Assembly: GCF_007558815.1 (NCBI RefSeq)
Contig: NZ_VLTJ01000037.1
Span: 45,187 to 109,186 of the forward strand
Direction of reading: 5' to 3'
Origin: Verticiella sediminum
Lineage (GTDB): Bacteria > Pseudomonadota > Gammaproteobacteria > Burkholderiales > Burkholderiaceae_B
Length of the DNA: 64,000 nucleotides
Below are positions 1 through 8,686 of the stretch, in pieces. The notes beneath the pieces were generated by a model that had not been told where the DNA came from, made no database searches, and saw only the letters and a list, made by a program, of their open reading frames with translations. Numbering within the stretch: position 1 is the stretch's first letter; each line of letters opens with the position of its first letter. A program made the position numbers and the translations under genes.

Positions 1-1
1 C

Positions 2-61
2 GCCATCCGGAATCGTCTGAATTTCGATGCCAGTCCTCTGGAAGAAGGGCGGGCACGATGA
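2..61 (+). CDS. ABC transporter permease, C-terminal end only
   Basis: Only the last 19 codons lie in the window; the gene begins before base 1. The frame ends in TGA at 59-61, inside the ATGA that also starts the next permease, the usual coupling of PotB- and PotC-type permeases. The residues seen (NRLNFDASPLEEGRAR) are a hydrophilic tail after the last membrane helix. The identity as the partner inner-membrane subunit is inferred from position and coupling, not from a domain. Confidence 0.6.
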   Translation, partial: AIRNRLNFDASPLEEGRAR

Positions 62-831
62 AGAAGACGCTGAGCGTTCTGTACATCCTCTTCATGTGCA
101 GCCCCCTGCTGATCGTGATCGGCGCGGCGTTCGAGCCGCAGGAAATCCTGAGATTTCCTCCGCATGGCATCTCGCTGACCTGGTTCGAGCGGGTCCTGCA
201 GACTCCGGCGTTCCTGGACGCGGCCGCCAACAGCCTGGTGGTCGGGCTGCTGGCCATGGTGCTGTCGGTGCTGCTGGGCTTGCTGGCGGCGTATGCGCTG
301 GCCCGGGGCAGCAGCCGTTATCGCGAGACCATCCTGGGCCTGCTGCTGTCCCCGCTGGTCATTCCGGAACTGGTGATCGGCCTGGCGCTGCTGCAGATGC
401 TGATATTGATGGATATCGCCACCGACTTGACCACCCTGGTTCTGGCGCACACCGTGATCTGCCTGCCTTATACGGTGCGGCTGCTGTTCAACGGCGTCAA
501 CGCCATCAGCGAGAGCCTGGAAAACGCCTCGCTGCTGCTGGGGGCCAGCCGGGGCGGCACGATCGTGCGGGTGACCCTGCCGCTGATGAAGAACTCGATC
601 GTGGCGGCGGCGCTGTTCGCTTTCCTGACGAGCTTCGACAACACCGTTATTTCCCTGTTCCTGGTCGACGCCTCGACCATGACGTTGCCCATCACCATCT
701 ACAACTATGTCGAATTCAACCTGGATCCGGCGATCGCCGCGCTGTCGACCATCCTGATCCTGTTGTCCTGCGTGGTGGTATCGGTGGTCAGCAGAGTATC
801 CGGCCTGGACAACGGGGGACTGAAGAAATGA
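58..831 (+). CDS. ABC transporter permease, polyamine (PotC) type
   Basis: This 257-residue inner-membrane protein has about six hydrophobic helices and the cytoplasmic EAA-type loop (ASLLLGASRGGTIVRVTLPL, about residues 156-176) that contacts the ATPase. Length and layout match PotC/PotI permeases of the spermidine/putrescine/opine importer family. The start ATG overlaps the stop of the upstream permease, and the stop overlaps the start of the ATPase gene, so the three are translationally coupled. The substrate cannot be read from the sequence. The dipeptidase and amino-acid dehydrogenase genes downstream suggest a peptide-like or amino-acid derivative. Confidence 0.88.
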   Translation: MKKTLSVLYILFMCSPLLIVIGAAFEPQEILRFPPHGISLTWFERVLQTPAFLDAAANSLVVGLLAMVLSVLLGLLAAYALARGSSRYRETILGLLLSPLVIPELVIGLALLQMLILMDIATDLTTLVLAHTVICLPYTVRLLFNGVNAISESLENASLLLGASRGGTIVRVTLPLMKNSIVAAALFAFLTSFDNTVISLFLVDASTMTLPITIYNYVEFNLDPAIAALSTILILLSCVVVSVVSRVSGLDNGGLKK

Positions 832-1943
832 CGGCAAGCGAAGACTATTCCATCGAACTCAAGAATCTGACACTGGGTTACGGCGAGCGCGACATCATCT
901 CGGGGCTGAACCTGAACGTTCGCCGCGGCGAGATCCTGTCGCTGCTGGGGCCCAGCGGCTGCGGCAAGACGACTACGCTGCATGCCATCGCGGGACTGAT
1001 CGCGCCCCGGCAGGGCTCGGTCATCATCGACGGCGTGGACCAGACCGACGTGCCCATCAACCGGCGTAATGTCGGCATGGTGTTCCAGGGGTATGCGCTG
1101 TTTCCCCACATGACGGTCTTCAACAACGTTTCGTACGGGCTGCGCATCAAGTCGCTGCCCAAGGATCAGATTCGCGAACGGGTGGCGCGCGCTCTGACGC
1201 TGGTCGGGATGGACAAGTTCGCGCACCGCAAGCCCAAGGAGCTTTCAGGCGGCCAGCAGCAGCGGGTGGCCATTGCCCGCACCATGGTGATGGAGCCGCG
1301 CGTGCTGCTGCTGGACGAGCCTTTGTCGAACCTGGATGCAAAGCTGCGGCAGGAAATCCGCGGTGACCTGAAGCGGATATTGCGTGACCTGTCCATCACG
1401 TCCGTCTTCGTGACGCACGATCAGGAAGAGGCAATGTTCCTGTCCGACCGGATCGTACTGATGAAAGACGGGGAGATCGCCCAGTTCTCGTCGCCCCGCG
1501 AGATCTACAACAGCCCCGCCAGTGCGTTCGCAGCGGCGTTTCTGGGGAACACGAATTTCATCTCGGCCAAGTGGCTGCGTCAGACGCCGGACAGCACGGG
1601 TTGCGAAGTCAGCGCGGTGGAAACCGGGCAGGTGCTGAAGGGGCGCTCGGCGCTGAGCTTCGCGGCGGAGCAGCCGGTCTATTTGTCCGTCAAGCACGAC
1701 AGAGTCGACTACACCTTGTCTCGCGAGGAGTTTCTTGCGCTTCGGGGCCAGGCGGGCACATCCACGATGGAATGCCGCGTCGTGGACATTCACTTCCTGG
1801 GGCACGTTACCAAGATCGAATGCCAGGCCGGCAACCAGACCATGACGGTGCTGCGTTCGTCGGCCAGCGTGGCGCCGGACCTGGCCGCGGGCGCCACGAT
1901 CTACCTCTATTGGCCCGAGGACGAGAGCCTGGTGCTGTCGTGA
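828..1943 (+). CDS. ABC transporter ATP-binding protein, PotA type
   Basis: This 371-residue ATPase would energise the adjacent permeases. The Walker A motif GPSGCGKTT is at residues 41-49, the Q-loop near 87, the signature LSGGQQQR at 139-146 and Walker B VLLLDEP at 159-165. After about residue 240 there is a TOBE-like beta domain typical of polyamine/iron/maltose-class ATPases. The ATG lies in an ATGA overlap with the permease stop. The frame stays open far upstream, but that stretch is a shadow of the permease gene. No periplasmic binding protein is visible; it is probably before base 1. Confidence 0.92.
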   Translation: MTASEDYSIELKNLTLGYGERDIISGLNLNVRRGEILSLLGPSGCGKTTTLHAIAGLIAPRQGSVIIDGVDQTDVPINRRNVGMVFQGYALFPHMTVFNNVSYGLRIKSLPKDQIRERVARALTLVGMDKFAHRKPKELSGGQQQRVAIARTMVMEPRVLLLDEPLSNLDAKLRQEIRGDLKRILRDLSITSVFVTHDQEEAMFLSDRIVLMKDGEIAQFSSPREIYNSPASAFAAAFLGNTNFISAKWLRQTPDSTGCEVSAVETGQVLKGRSALSFAAEQPVYLSVKHDRVDYTLSREEFLALRGQAGTSTMECRVVDIHFLGHVTKIECQAGNQTMTVLRSSASVAPDLAAGATIYLYWPEDESLVLS

Positions 1944-2005
1944 TGAGCCTGCAGCGATCACGCCGCCGTGCGTGAAGTCATTTCACCAACCACAGGGCAA
2001 GCAAG

Positions 2006-3055
2006 ATGAGCAACGCATTTGGATTGGAACTTACCGAGGCCGAGCAGGAACGAGTGGCCCGCCTCCGCAACGAATCCGTCTACTGGAATCTTTGTGATTC
2101 CACTACGCGCGAGTGCGGCGACGTAACCTACATCGAGCAGGTCAAGGCGTCGAACGTCACGGCCATCAATCACACGGTGTGCTACACGGTGGATTTTGCC
2201 GAAGGCGTGAAGAACATCGCGCATTGGACCAGGCTGTACGATACCCATCCGGAAGCGGGGTTCATCGCCAAGTCGTACGCCGACATCGCCCGCGCCCGGA
2301 AAGAGCGCAGAACCGCTATCTTCATGGGCTTCCAGGACGTTACCGCGCTGGAGGGCGACATCGGCAGGATGGAGGTCTTCTACAACCTGGGCATCCGCTT
2401 CGTGCAGCCCACCTACCAGAATCGCAACCTGTTCGGCGATGGCTGCGGCGAACGGTTCCAGTCGGGCCTCAGCAATCTGGGCATCAAGTTCATCAAGAAG
2501 CTCGACGAGCTGGGCATCGTCATCGATACCTCCCACGTCGGCATCGGCACCACCATCGACTGCGCCAACATGTCTGGCAACCCCATCATGGCGACGCATA
2601 CGGCGGCACGGGCCATCGTCGATACGCCGCGCAACAAGACCGACGACGAGATCAAGGCCATCGCCGCCAAGGGCGGTGTGATCGGAATCGCGGGGAAGTC
2701 CGGTTTTCTGAAGAAGGACGGACTGGCCACCGGCAGCACCATCAACGACATGATCGACCACGTCGTCTACATCGCCGACCTGGTCGGCATCGAGCACGTG
2801 GGCATCGGCACCGACGTGGGCGACCTGCGCAAGTACAGCCACGACAGAATGGCCGAGTTCCACGCCCGCCACCCCGAGGTGGCGATCATCGGCCCGGAGC
2901 TGCGCACCGACCTCATGCACCCCAAGGATGTCGGCCCCGGCACGCTGCACTACATCATTGCCTACCTGGTCAAGCGCGACTTCAAGGACGACGAGATTCG
3001 CATGGTGCTGGGCGAGAACGCCAACCGCGTGGTCAAGGCCGTCTTCCGGGATTGA
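2006..3055 (+). CDS. Membrane dipeptidase-like protein (peptidase family M19)
   Basis: A 349-residue protein related to renal dipeptidase, a TIM-barrel metallopeptidase that cleaves dipeptides, often with a D-residue at the second position. Family features seen are the metal-bridging Glu in TALEGD, the SHVG histidine, MATHTAARA with a second histidine, RNKTDDE and HVGIGTDVG. The N-terminal HxD metal pair is not canonical: the aligned stretch reads WNLCDST (Asp31 kept, His replaced by Leu29), so activity or metal use may differ. It follows the ABC genes by 62 bases and precedes a D-amino-acid-oxidase-like gene by 30 bases. The ATG is preceded by AGGGCAAG. Confidence 0.83.
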   Translation: MSNAFGLELTEAEQERVARLRNESVYWNLCDSTTRECGDVTYIEQVKASNVTAINHTVCYTVDFAEGVKNIAHWTRLYDTHPEAGFIAKSYADIARARKERRTAIFMGFQDVTALEGDIGRMEVFYNLGIRFVQPTYQNRNLFGDGCGERFQSGLSNLGIKFIKKLDELGIVIDTSHVGIGTTIDCANMSGNPIMATHTAARAIVDTPRNKTDDEIKAIAAKGGVIGIAGKSGFLKKDGLATGSTINDMIDHVVYIADLVGIEHVGIGTDVGDLRKYSHDRMAEFHARHPEVAIIGPELRTDLMHPKDVGPGTLHYIIAYLVKRDFKDDEIRMVLGENANRVVKAVFRD

Positions 3056-3085
3056 TGCTACGCACGCTGGAAGGTGGAGACAGCA

Positions 3086-4255
3086 ATGACAACGGAAGCT
3101 GCGGATTTGTCGCCGGCACGGGGCGCGGCGCCAAGGTCCTCGTCCTACGATGCCATCGTGGTGGGTGGAGGCCTGGTGGGCTCTGCGCTGGCCTATGGCC
3201 TGCGCCGCTGCCTGGGGCGCGTGGCGGTGCTGGACGAGGGCGATATCGCCTACCGGGCCTCGCGCGGCAATTTCGGCCTGGTCTGGGTGCAGAGCAAGGG
3301 CATGGGCATGCCGCGCTATGGCGCATGGACCATGACCTCGCAGCGGGTGTGGCCGGATCTGGCGGCGCAGTTGCTCGAGGAATCGGGCATCGACGTACAC
3401 CTGGAGCAGAACGGCGGGCTGCACGTGCTGCTGTCGGACGAAGAGGTCCAGGCGCGCATCGAGTTCATGACGGCCTTGCTGGCGCAGCCGGGGATGAGCG
3501 AGTACGAGTGGAAACTGCTCGATCGCCACGAAGTGGCCGAGCTGGTGCCGGGCATCGGGCCGGAGGTGCGGGGCGCAAGCTGGACGCCGGTCGACGGCGT
3601 GGCCAATCCGCTGAAGCTGCTGCGCGCCTTGCACGCCACGTTCGAGCGCAATGGCGTGGATTACCTGCCGCGCTGCCCGGCGCTTGCGGTCAAGCGCCAA
3701 TCCGACGGCATATTCGTGGTCGATACCCCGCGCGGTCCGCTGCACGCACAGCGGCTGGTGCTGGCGTGCGGGCTTGGCAACAAGGCCATGGGCGAGCAGG
3801 TCGGGCTGGACGTTCCGGTGCGGCCACAACGCGGCCAGATCATCGTGCTGGAACGCACGCGCCGGGTGCTGCACACGCCGATCAGCACCCTGCGGCAGAT
3901 GGACGAGGGTAGCTGGCTGATCGGCGATTCGCAGGAAGAAGCCGGTTATGCGGACTATGAAGTCAGCCTGCCGATACTGGGCACGCTGGCAGACCGCGCG
4001 GTACGCACGCTACCGGCCTTGCGCGACGTCAACGTGGTGCGCTCATGGTCCGCGTTGCGTGTGATGTCTCCGGACGGCTATCCCATCTACGCGCAGTCCG
4101 ACACGTGTCCGGGCGCCTTCGTGGCCACGTGCCACAGCGGCGTCACGCTGGCCGGCGCCCATGCGCTGGTGCTGGCCCCCATGATCGCCGACGGCGCCTT
4201 GGCCGACGACATGGCGCCCTTTTCCCCGCGGAGGTTGCATGTTCAAGAGGCTTGA
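3086..4255 (+). CDS. FAD-dependent amino-acid oxidase/dehydrogenase (DAO family; HcnC/opine-oxidase B type)
   Basis: This 389-residue flavoprotein has an N-terminal FAD-binding Rossmann motif, VVGGGLVGSA, near residues 25-34, then the DAO fold. The family oxidises the amine of glycine, sarcosine, D-amino acids, D-hydroxyproline or opines. It sits next to a small [2Fe-2S] protein and a large FAD/BFD protein, the organisation of HcnABC cyanide synthase, opine oxidase and heteromeric proline/hydroxyproline dehydrogenases, so it is probably the substrate-oxidising subunit. I chose the ATG at 3086 because GGTGGAGA lies about eight bases upstream; an in-frame GTG at 3074 falls inside that sequence. 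Confidence 0.85.
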   Translation: MTTEAADLSPARGAAPRSSSYDAIVVGGGLVGSALAYGLRRCLGRVAVLDEGDIAYRASRGNFGLVWVQSKGMGMPRYGAWTMTSQRVWPDLAAQLLEESGIDVHLEQNGGLHVLLSDEEVQARIEFMTALLAQPGMSEYEWKLLDRHEVAELVPGIGPEVRGASWTPVDGVANPLKLLRALHATFERNGVDYLPRCPALAVKRQSDGIFVVDTPRGPLHAQRLVLACGLGNKAMGEQVGLDVPVRPQRGQIIVLERTRRVLHTPISTLRQMDEGSWLIGDSQEEAGYADYEVSLPILGTLADRAVRTLPALRDVNVVRSWSALRVMSPDGYPIYAQSDTCPGAFVATCHSGVTLAGAHALVLAPMIADGALADDMAPFSPRRLHVQEA

Positions 4256-4547
4256 GGCGATGCCCGGACAGCCGGCACGGCCGGTCGTCCATATCGACTT
4301 CACCGGCGTGACGGTCCCGTGCCGGGCCGGTGACAGCGTTGCCGTCGCCCTGCTGGCCAGCGGTCATGAGGTATGCCGGACAACGGTGGTCGGCGGGGTG
4401 CCGCGCGGGCCATACTGCATGATGGGTGTCTGCTACGACTGCCTGGTCACCATCGATGGACAGGCCAATCGCCAGGCATGCATGACGCCGGTGCGCGACG
4501 GAATGCGGGTGGAGCGCCAGCAGCGTGCGCGGGAGATCTCGTCATGA
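4239..4547 (+). CDS. Small [2Fe-2S] subunit of heteromeric dehydrogenase (HcnA/SoxX type)
   Basis: A 102-residue plant-type ferredoxin-like subunit. The cluster ligands are expected to be Cys60, Cys65, Cys68 and Cys81 (PYCMMGVCYDC and QAC), with another Cys46 just before. It would pass electrons between the flavin subunits on either side. It starts 17 bases inside the end of the DAO-family gene and its stop overlaps the next start, so the three subunits are tightly coupled. Length is normal for the family. Confidence 0.87.
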   Translation: MFKRLEAMPGQPARPVVHIDFTGVTVPCRAGDSVAVALLASGHEVCRTTVVGGVPRGPYCMMGVCYDCLVTIDGQANRQACMTPVRDGMRVERQQRAREISS

Positions 4548-5977
4548 CGCGACGCTGCGAGTTGCTGATCGTTGGGGCCGGCCCCGCCGGCATCGCGGCG
4601 GCGACGCAGGCCGCCAGCCTGGGCGTGGATACTCTGCTGCTGGACGAACAGGCGACGCCGGGCGGGCAGATCTATCGCGCCATCACGACGACGCCGACCG
4701 ATCCGGGCATCCTCGGGTCCGACTACTGGCACGGCGCCAGCCTGCTCGAGCCGTTTCGCGCCAGCGGCGCGGCCTACCTGCCCAGCGCCACGGTCTGGGC
4801 CGTATCACACGCAGGCCAAGCCGAGCCCGGTGGTGGCTTCGAGGTCGCTTTTTCCACCGGCGGAAAGGCCGACATCCTGCATGCGCGCCACATCCTGCTG
4901 GCCACCGGCGCACTGGAACGGCCGTTTCCCATCCCGGGCTGGACACTTCCCGGTGTGGTCACCGCCGGCGCGGCGCAGATCCTGTTGAAAACGGCCGGAG
5001 TCGTGCCGGGCGAACGCGCCGTGCTGGCCGGCAGCGGGCCGCTGCTGTACCTGGTGGCGTGGCAGTACCTGAATGCCGGCGTGCAGCTCGAGCGCCTGCT
5101 CGAGACGACGCCGCCGGGCCGGCTGGTGCGGGCCCTGCCGCATGCCCTGGATTTCCTGCGCTCGCCGTATCTGGGCAAGGGGCTGAAACTGATGCGGGCC
5201 GTGCGGGCCGGCGTGCCCATCGTGCGGGGTGTACAGGCCCTGCAGGCGCGCGGGCGCGACCGGCTGGAATCCGTCGGCTACCGCGCCGGCGGGCGGGCGC
5301 ATGAGATACCGGCTACGCATCTGATGCTGCACCAGGGCGTTGTTCCCAACGTCAACCTGTCGCGCGCGCTGGGTGTGGACCATGTGTGGAACGAGGCCAT
5401 GGCTTGCTGGCAGCCGCATGTCGACGAATGGGGGGCCACGTCGATGGCTGGCATCAGCATTGCCGGCGACGGAGCGGGCATCGGGGGGGCCGTGGCCGCC
5501 GAGCATCGGGGCCGCCTGGCGGCATTGCAGGCCGCCGTCGCGCTGGGCCGCGTCGATGCCGCCCGGCGTGATCGTGATGCCCGCGCGCCAAGCCGGGCCC
5601 TGGCGCGGGCGGTGCGCGGCCGCGCTTTCTTCGACGTGCTGTACCAGCCGTCCGACGCCTATCGCCGACCGACCGACGACACCATCGTGTGCCGCTGCGA
5701 AGAAGTCACTGCCCGCCAGGTGCGCGAGACGGTCAAGTTGGGCTGTTCCGGGCCGAACCAGATGAAGGCGTTCCTGCGCTGTGGCATGGGCCCCTGCCAG
5801 GGCCGCTTGTGCGGCCTGACTGTCAGCGAACTGATCGCCGAAGAGCGCGGCGTGCCGCAGGACGAAGTCGGCTATTACCGCCTGCGCTTTCCCACCAAGC
5901 CGCTGACGCTGGGCGAACTGGCCTTGCTGCCGCAGACCGACGCGTCGCGCCAGGCGGTGGTGCGCTTGAAGAAGTAG
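4544..5977 (+). CDS. FAD/NAD(P)-dependent oxidoreductase with C-terminal BFD [2Fe-2S] domain (HcnB/opine-oxidase A type)
   Basis: A 477-residue subunit with a first dinucleotide motif (IVGAGPAGIAAA, about residues 9-20), the PGGQIYR loop, a second nucleotide motif around residue 160 (VLAGSGPLLYL) and IAGDGAGIGGA near 305. The C-terminal BFD-like domain carries Cys383, Cys385, Cys413 and Cys418 (CRCEE and CGMGPCQGRLC). It is the large electron-transfer subunit of the same complex as the two preceding genes. The gene order here is C-A-B, unlike the A-B-C order of hcn operons. The start ATG overlaps the upstream stop (ATGA). The physiological substrate is unknown; cyanide synthesis is possible but not supported by context. 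Confidence 0.87.
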   Translation: MTRRCELLIVGAGPAGIAAATQAASLGVDTLLLDEQATPGGQIYRAITTTPTDPGILGSDYWHGASLLEPFRASGAAYLPSATVWAVSHAGQAEPGGGFEVAFSTGGKADILHARHILLATGALERPFPIPGWTLPGVVTAGAAQILLKTAGVVPGERAVLAGSGPLLYLVAWQYLNAGVQLERLLETTPPGRLVRALPHALDFLRSPYLGKGLKLMRAVRAGVPIVRGVQALQARGRDRLESVGYRAGGRAHEIPATHLMLHQGVVPNVNLSRALGVDHVWNEAMACWQPHVDEWGATSMAGISIAGDGAGIGGAVAAEHRGRLAALQAAVALGRVDAARRDRDARAPSRALARAVRGRAFFDVLYQPSDAYRRPTDDTIVCRCEEVTARQVRETVKLGCSGPNQMKAFLRCGMGPCQGRLCGLTVSELIAEERGVPQDEVGYYRLRFPTKPLTLGELALLPQTDASRQAVVRLKK

Positions 5978-5980
5978 CGT

Positions 5981-6012
5981 GGGCAAGAACGGGCAGGCCA
6001 GCGGTCTTGCCC
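5981..6012 (+). terminator. Possible stem-loop at operon end
   Basis: GGGCAAGA (5981-5988) is the exact reverse complement of TCTTGCCC (6005-6012), giving an 8-bp stem with a 16-base loop just after the last gene of the operon. There is no T-run after it, so it is at best a weak or factor-assisted terminator. Confidence 0.3.
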
Positions 6013-6106
6013 ATGTGGCCCCGGCGCTCGCATGGGTTCGGCGTGCGCATCAATGCCAGCGGGCGCACCTGCGCCGCCACCTCAAGCGCGGGTCGGGTTC
6101 CCCGCC

Positions 6107-6286
6107 GGCCATCGGAAAGCGCTCGTCGGCCCGGTAGTGCCAGGCCTGGCCGCTGCCTGTGTCATGGATCGCGAAGCCGACCCGCGCCTTGAGTTGGCTT
6201 TCCACCGCCTGGGCGGCTTGTAGGATCGGGTCGCCCTCCGCCCAGGCCGGGCATAGTAGCGCCAGGGCCACCCGGTCGCGCGTCAA
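6107..6286 (-). pseudogene. Class A beta-lactamase remnant (N-terminal fragment)
   Basis: Read leftward, about 60 codons resemble the start of a mature class A beta-lactamase. There is the end of a signal peptide (ALALLCPAWA), then VESQLKARVGFAIHDTGSG and YRADERFPM, the segment that in intact enzymes runs straight into the STFK active-site motif. Here the similarity stops at FPM and the frame continues into unrelated arginine-rich sequence; no SxxK, SDN or KTG motif follows. The start is also damaged: only a TTG is available, with an in-frame TGA directly before it. This is a non-functional relic. The match was recognised by eye and not by search. Confidence 0.6.
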
Positions 6287-6363
6287 GCATCATCGGAGAC
6301 TCTCATGTCGGTCAGCGACGCAGCCGTTCATGTCCTGACCGCACGTTCCGATCCAGGCAGCAA

Positions 6364-7110
6364 TCAGGGCGGCGTACCTGTGTCGGCGGGGGTTGGCGTT
6401 GCGCTGTCGCTGCCCTCGGCCGGCGCGGCCGACGAGTCCGGGGATGACGGCTGCGCGGGTTGCGTGCTCGATCCGCCCGGTTCCTGTTCTGCCGCGGCCG
6501 GATCGGCCGCCTGCGGATTCTGCGCCGGCGCCGTGCCCGAGTCGATCGCGGCCTTTGCCGATGCCAGGTTCTGCGTCACTTGTTCAAAGAAGCCTTCGTA
6601 GAATGCGCCGCGCGATATCGTTTCGCTGGATGTCTTGACCAGCGAATCGTCGCTGGACCCCACCGGCATGGACACCGTGCCCAGCACACTAAGGCCCACG
6701 CTGGCCGAATTGCTGGACTTCTTCATCGTGTACAGCTCGCGCAGCGCGCTGGCATAGACAAGGGCGTTGCCGTCGCCGCTGGCTGCGCAGTCCACGTTGA
6801 ACACGATCTGCGCATGCTGGTTGTCGTTTTCCTTGTCCTGATAGTTCTTGTGTCCGCTGACCCGGTTGGGCTCGGCCTTGTCGATGATGTATCCCTGGCC
6901 TAGAAGCACGCGCCGCCCGGCTTCGCAAGCCGCCTGGCTGGAGCCCGCGAAACTGCGGGAATACGTGCTCTCCTGTGTAAAGGAATCGCGTTCATCTATG
7001 GTCGGCGTGGCCGTGCAGGCAGTCAGCAGCGTTATCGAGGCCAACAGGCCGACGCGTGTTGCGAGCAGCGAATACCGGGCGGGCGTGAATCGGATAGGCG
7101 CAAAACGCAT
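6364..7110 (-). CDS. DUF2242-type lipoprotein
   Basis: A 248-residue predicted lipoprotein. The N-terminus is basic, then hydrophobic, ending in a lipobox (LLTAC) with the lipidated Cys at residue 32. The folded region (about 45-180) resembles the DUF2242 family of uncharacterised proteobacterial lipoproteins. The last 65 residues are low-complexity, rich in Ala, Pro, Ser and Gln. I chose the ATG at 7110 rather than an upstream extension because it gives a proper signal peptide and has AGGGG about ten bases upstream. It stands alone, divergent from the DUF72 gene. Confidence 0.8.
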   Translation of the reverse strand: MRFAPIRFTPARYSLLATRVGLLASITLLTACTATPTIDERDSFTQESTYSRSFAGSSQAACEAGRRVLLGQGYIIDKAEPNRVSGHKNYQDKENDNQHAQIVFNVDCAASGDGNALVYASALRELYTMKKSSNSASVGLSVLGTVSMPVGSSDDSLVKTSSETISRGAFYEGFFEQVTQNLASAKAAIDSGTAPAQNPQAADPAAAEQEPGGSSTQPAQPSSPDSSAAPAEGSDSATPTPADTGTPP

Positions 7111-7325
7111 GGGGCACACCCCTGGCAGAAGTAAGGATCCATTATTTCCGATCGGCGGGCGCGGGTCTGAATCCAAGCGTATACAGGTCGCTATGTTTGT
7201 TACCGAGCTGACGACGTATTTTCTGCGCCGGACGCTTCGCGCGTGGCCGATGGGATCGGCCGCGACCATGCGCGCTGCAAGCCAAGTCGGCATTGCGGTA
7301 CGCTTTGGCTCATCACAATGCCAGC

Positions 7326-8411
7326 ATGACAAGCATGCAAGACGATCTCTTTGGAAACGCTGTTCCCCCGCCTTCACTCCAACCCCAGACAGCTACAGCA
7401 TCCCATGCGAATTCCGTGTCGGCCTCTGCCAGGAAAGGCAGCAAGCGCGGCGAAGACGCGGCCGAGGTGCGTCCCGCCCCTGCGGTGGAGGCCTGGCGCG
7501 AGCTGGCGCAGCGGCTTCCGGCGCAATTGCGGTTCGGCGTGTCTACCTGGTCCTACCCGGGTTGGGACGGCCTGGTATGGGACGGTGCCTACGATCCGAG
7601 CGCCCTGTCGAAGAACGGCCTCGAAGCCTACCATCGGCATCCGCTGCTGCGCACGGTCTGCGTGGACCGCACCTTCTGGCGCCCGTTGACGGCAAGCCAG
7701 TATGCCGCTTATGCAGCCCAGGTCGATGATGGCTTTCGCTTCGTCGTCAAATGTCCCGCCAACGTCACCGATGCTCAGGTGCGCGGTGCCGAAGGCAAGG
7801 CGCGCGAGCCCAATCCGGACTTTCTCGATCCGCGCCTGGCCATCGAGCACTTCGTGCAACCCACGCTCGAAGGCCTGGGGGCCAAGCTCGGCGTTCTCGT
7901 CTTCCAGTTGAGTCCCTTGCCCTTGGGTTGGCTCGGCCGTCCCACACTGCTGCTGGACCGGTTGGGCCGCATGCTGGCTGCCGTCCGGCAAGCCCTGCCC
8001 GCACACGCCCCCGTCATCGTCGCCGTGGAAGTCCGGGATCCCGAGCTGCTGGGCCAGGCGCTGGCCGACACGCTCAAGGCGCATGGCGCCACCTTCTGCC
8101 TGGGCCTGCATGCCAAGATGCCGCCGATCGAGGAGCAATTGCCCATGCTGCGCGCGCTGTGGCCGGGCCCGCTGGTCTGTCGATGGAACCTGAATCGCAT
8201 CTTCGGCGCGTATGGCTACGCCGATGCGCAGAAGAAGCACGATCCGTTCAACGCCATCCTCAGCGAAGACCTCCACACACGCGCCGTGCTTGCGCGCACC
8301 ATCCGGGGCATCACGGGCGCAGGCCAGCCGGCCTACGTGACCGTCAGCAACGATGCCGAGGGCTGCGCGCCGCTCTCCATCCAGAAGCTCGCCGAGGCCA
8401 TCGCGGCGTAG
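7326..8411 (+). CDS. DUF72 domain protein
   Basis: A 361-residue protein of the DUF72 (YecE-like) family, a TIM-barrel fold without an assigned reaction. Characteristic segments are FGVSTWSYPGW near residue 75, the SxxxLxxYHRHPLLRTVCVDRTFWR region and FRFVVKCP. The first 60 residues are a variable, probably disordered, extension. The start is uncertain: ATGs at 7326 and 7335 are possible and neither has a clear ribosome binding site. Confidence 0.82.
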   Translation: MTSMQDDLFGNAVPPPSLQPQTATASHANSVSASARKGSKRGEDAAEVRPAPAVEAWRELAQRLPAQLRFGVSTWSYPGWDGLVWDGAYDPSALSKNGLEAYHRHPLLRTVCVDRTFWRPLTASQYAAYAAQVDDGFRFVVKCPANVTDAQVRGAEGKAREPNPDFLDPRLAIEHFVQPTLEGLGAKLGVLVFQLSPLPLGWLGRPTLLLDRLGRMLAAVRQALPAHAPVIVAVEVRDPELLGQALADTLKAHGATFCLGLHAKMPPIEEQLPMLRALWPGPLVCRWNLNRIFGAYGYADAQKKHDPFNAILSEDLHTRAVLARTIRGITGAGQPAYVTVSNDAEGCAPLSIQKLAEAIAA

Positions 8412-8419
8412 CAGGAGCG

Positions 8420-8536
8420 TTCCACAAAGACCCTGCCGACCGTCTTATCGTCGCCGCTGCGCGGCACTATGGCGCGCCACTGGTGACGGCTGACTTGAAG
8501 ATTCGCGGTTATCCGCACGTACAGACTGTCTGGTGA
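8420..8536 (+). pseudogene. VapC-type PIN-domain toxin remnant (C-terminal fragment)
   Basis: Thirty-eight codons directly after the DUF72 stop read as the end of a PIN-domain toxin: DPADRLIVAAARHYGAPLV, then TADLKI and YPHVQTVW, ending in TGA. This covers the last acidic active-site motif (DPADR) and the TAD strand of VapC ribonucleases. The N-terminal half with the first catalytic Asp is missing, and no antitoxin gene is present. It is a truncated relic of a toxin-antitoxin pair. Confidence 0.66.
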
Positions 8537-8686
8537 CTGCCGTTCATTGTTCTGCATCGCGGTCGTTGCATCGGATATCGCCATATTCCTTGATCCGGCA
8601 TGAAGCGCGCTCACCTGACGGTGGCTGCGAGGCCCTGGCGTTCTGCCTGCGCTGCCAGCGGGTTGCGCGCCCGGGGCTGCGCGGGC

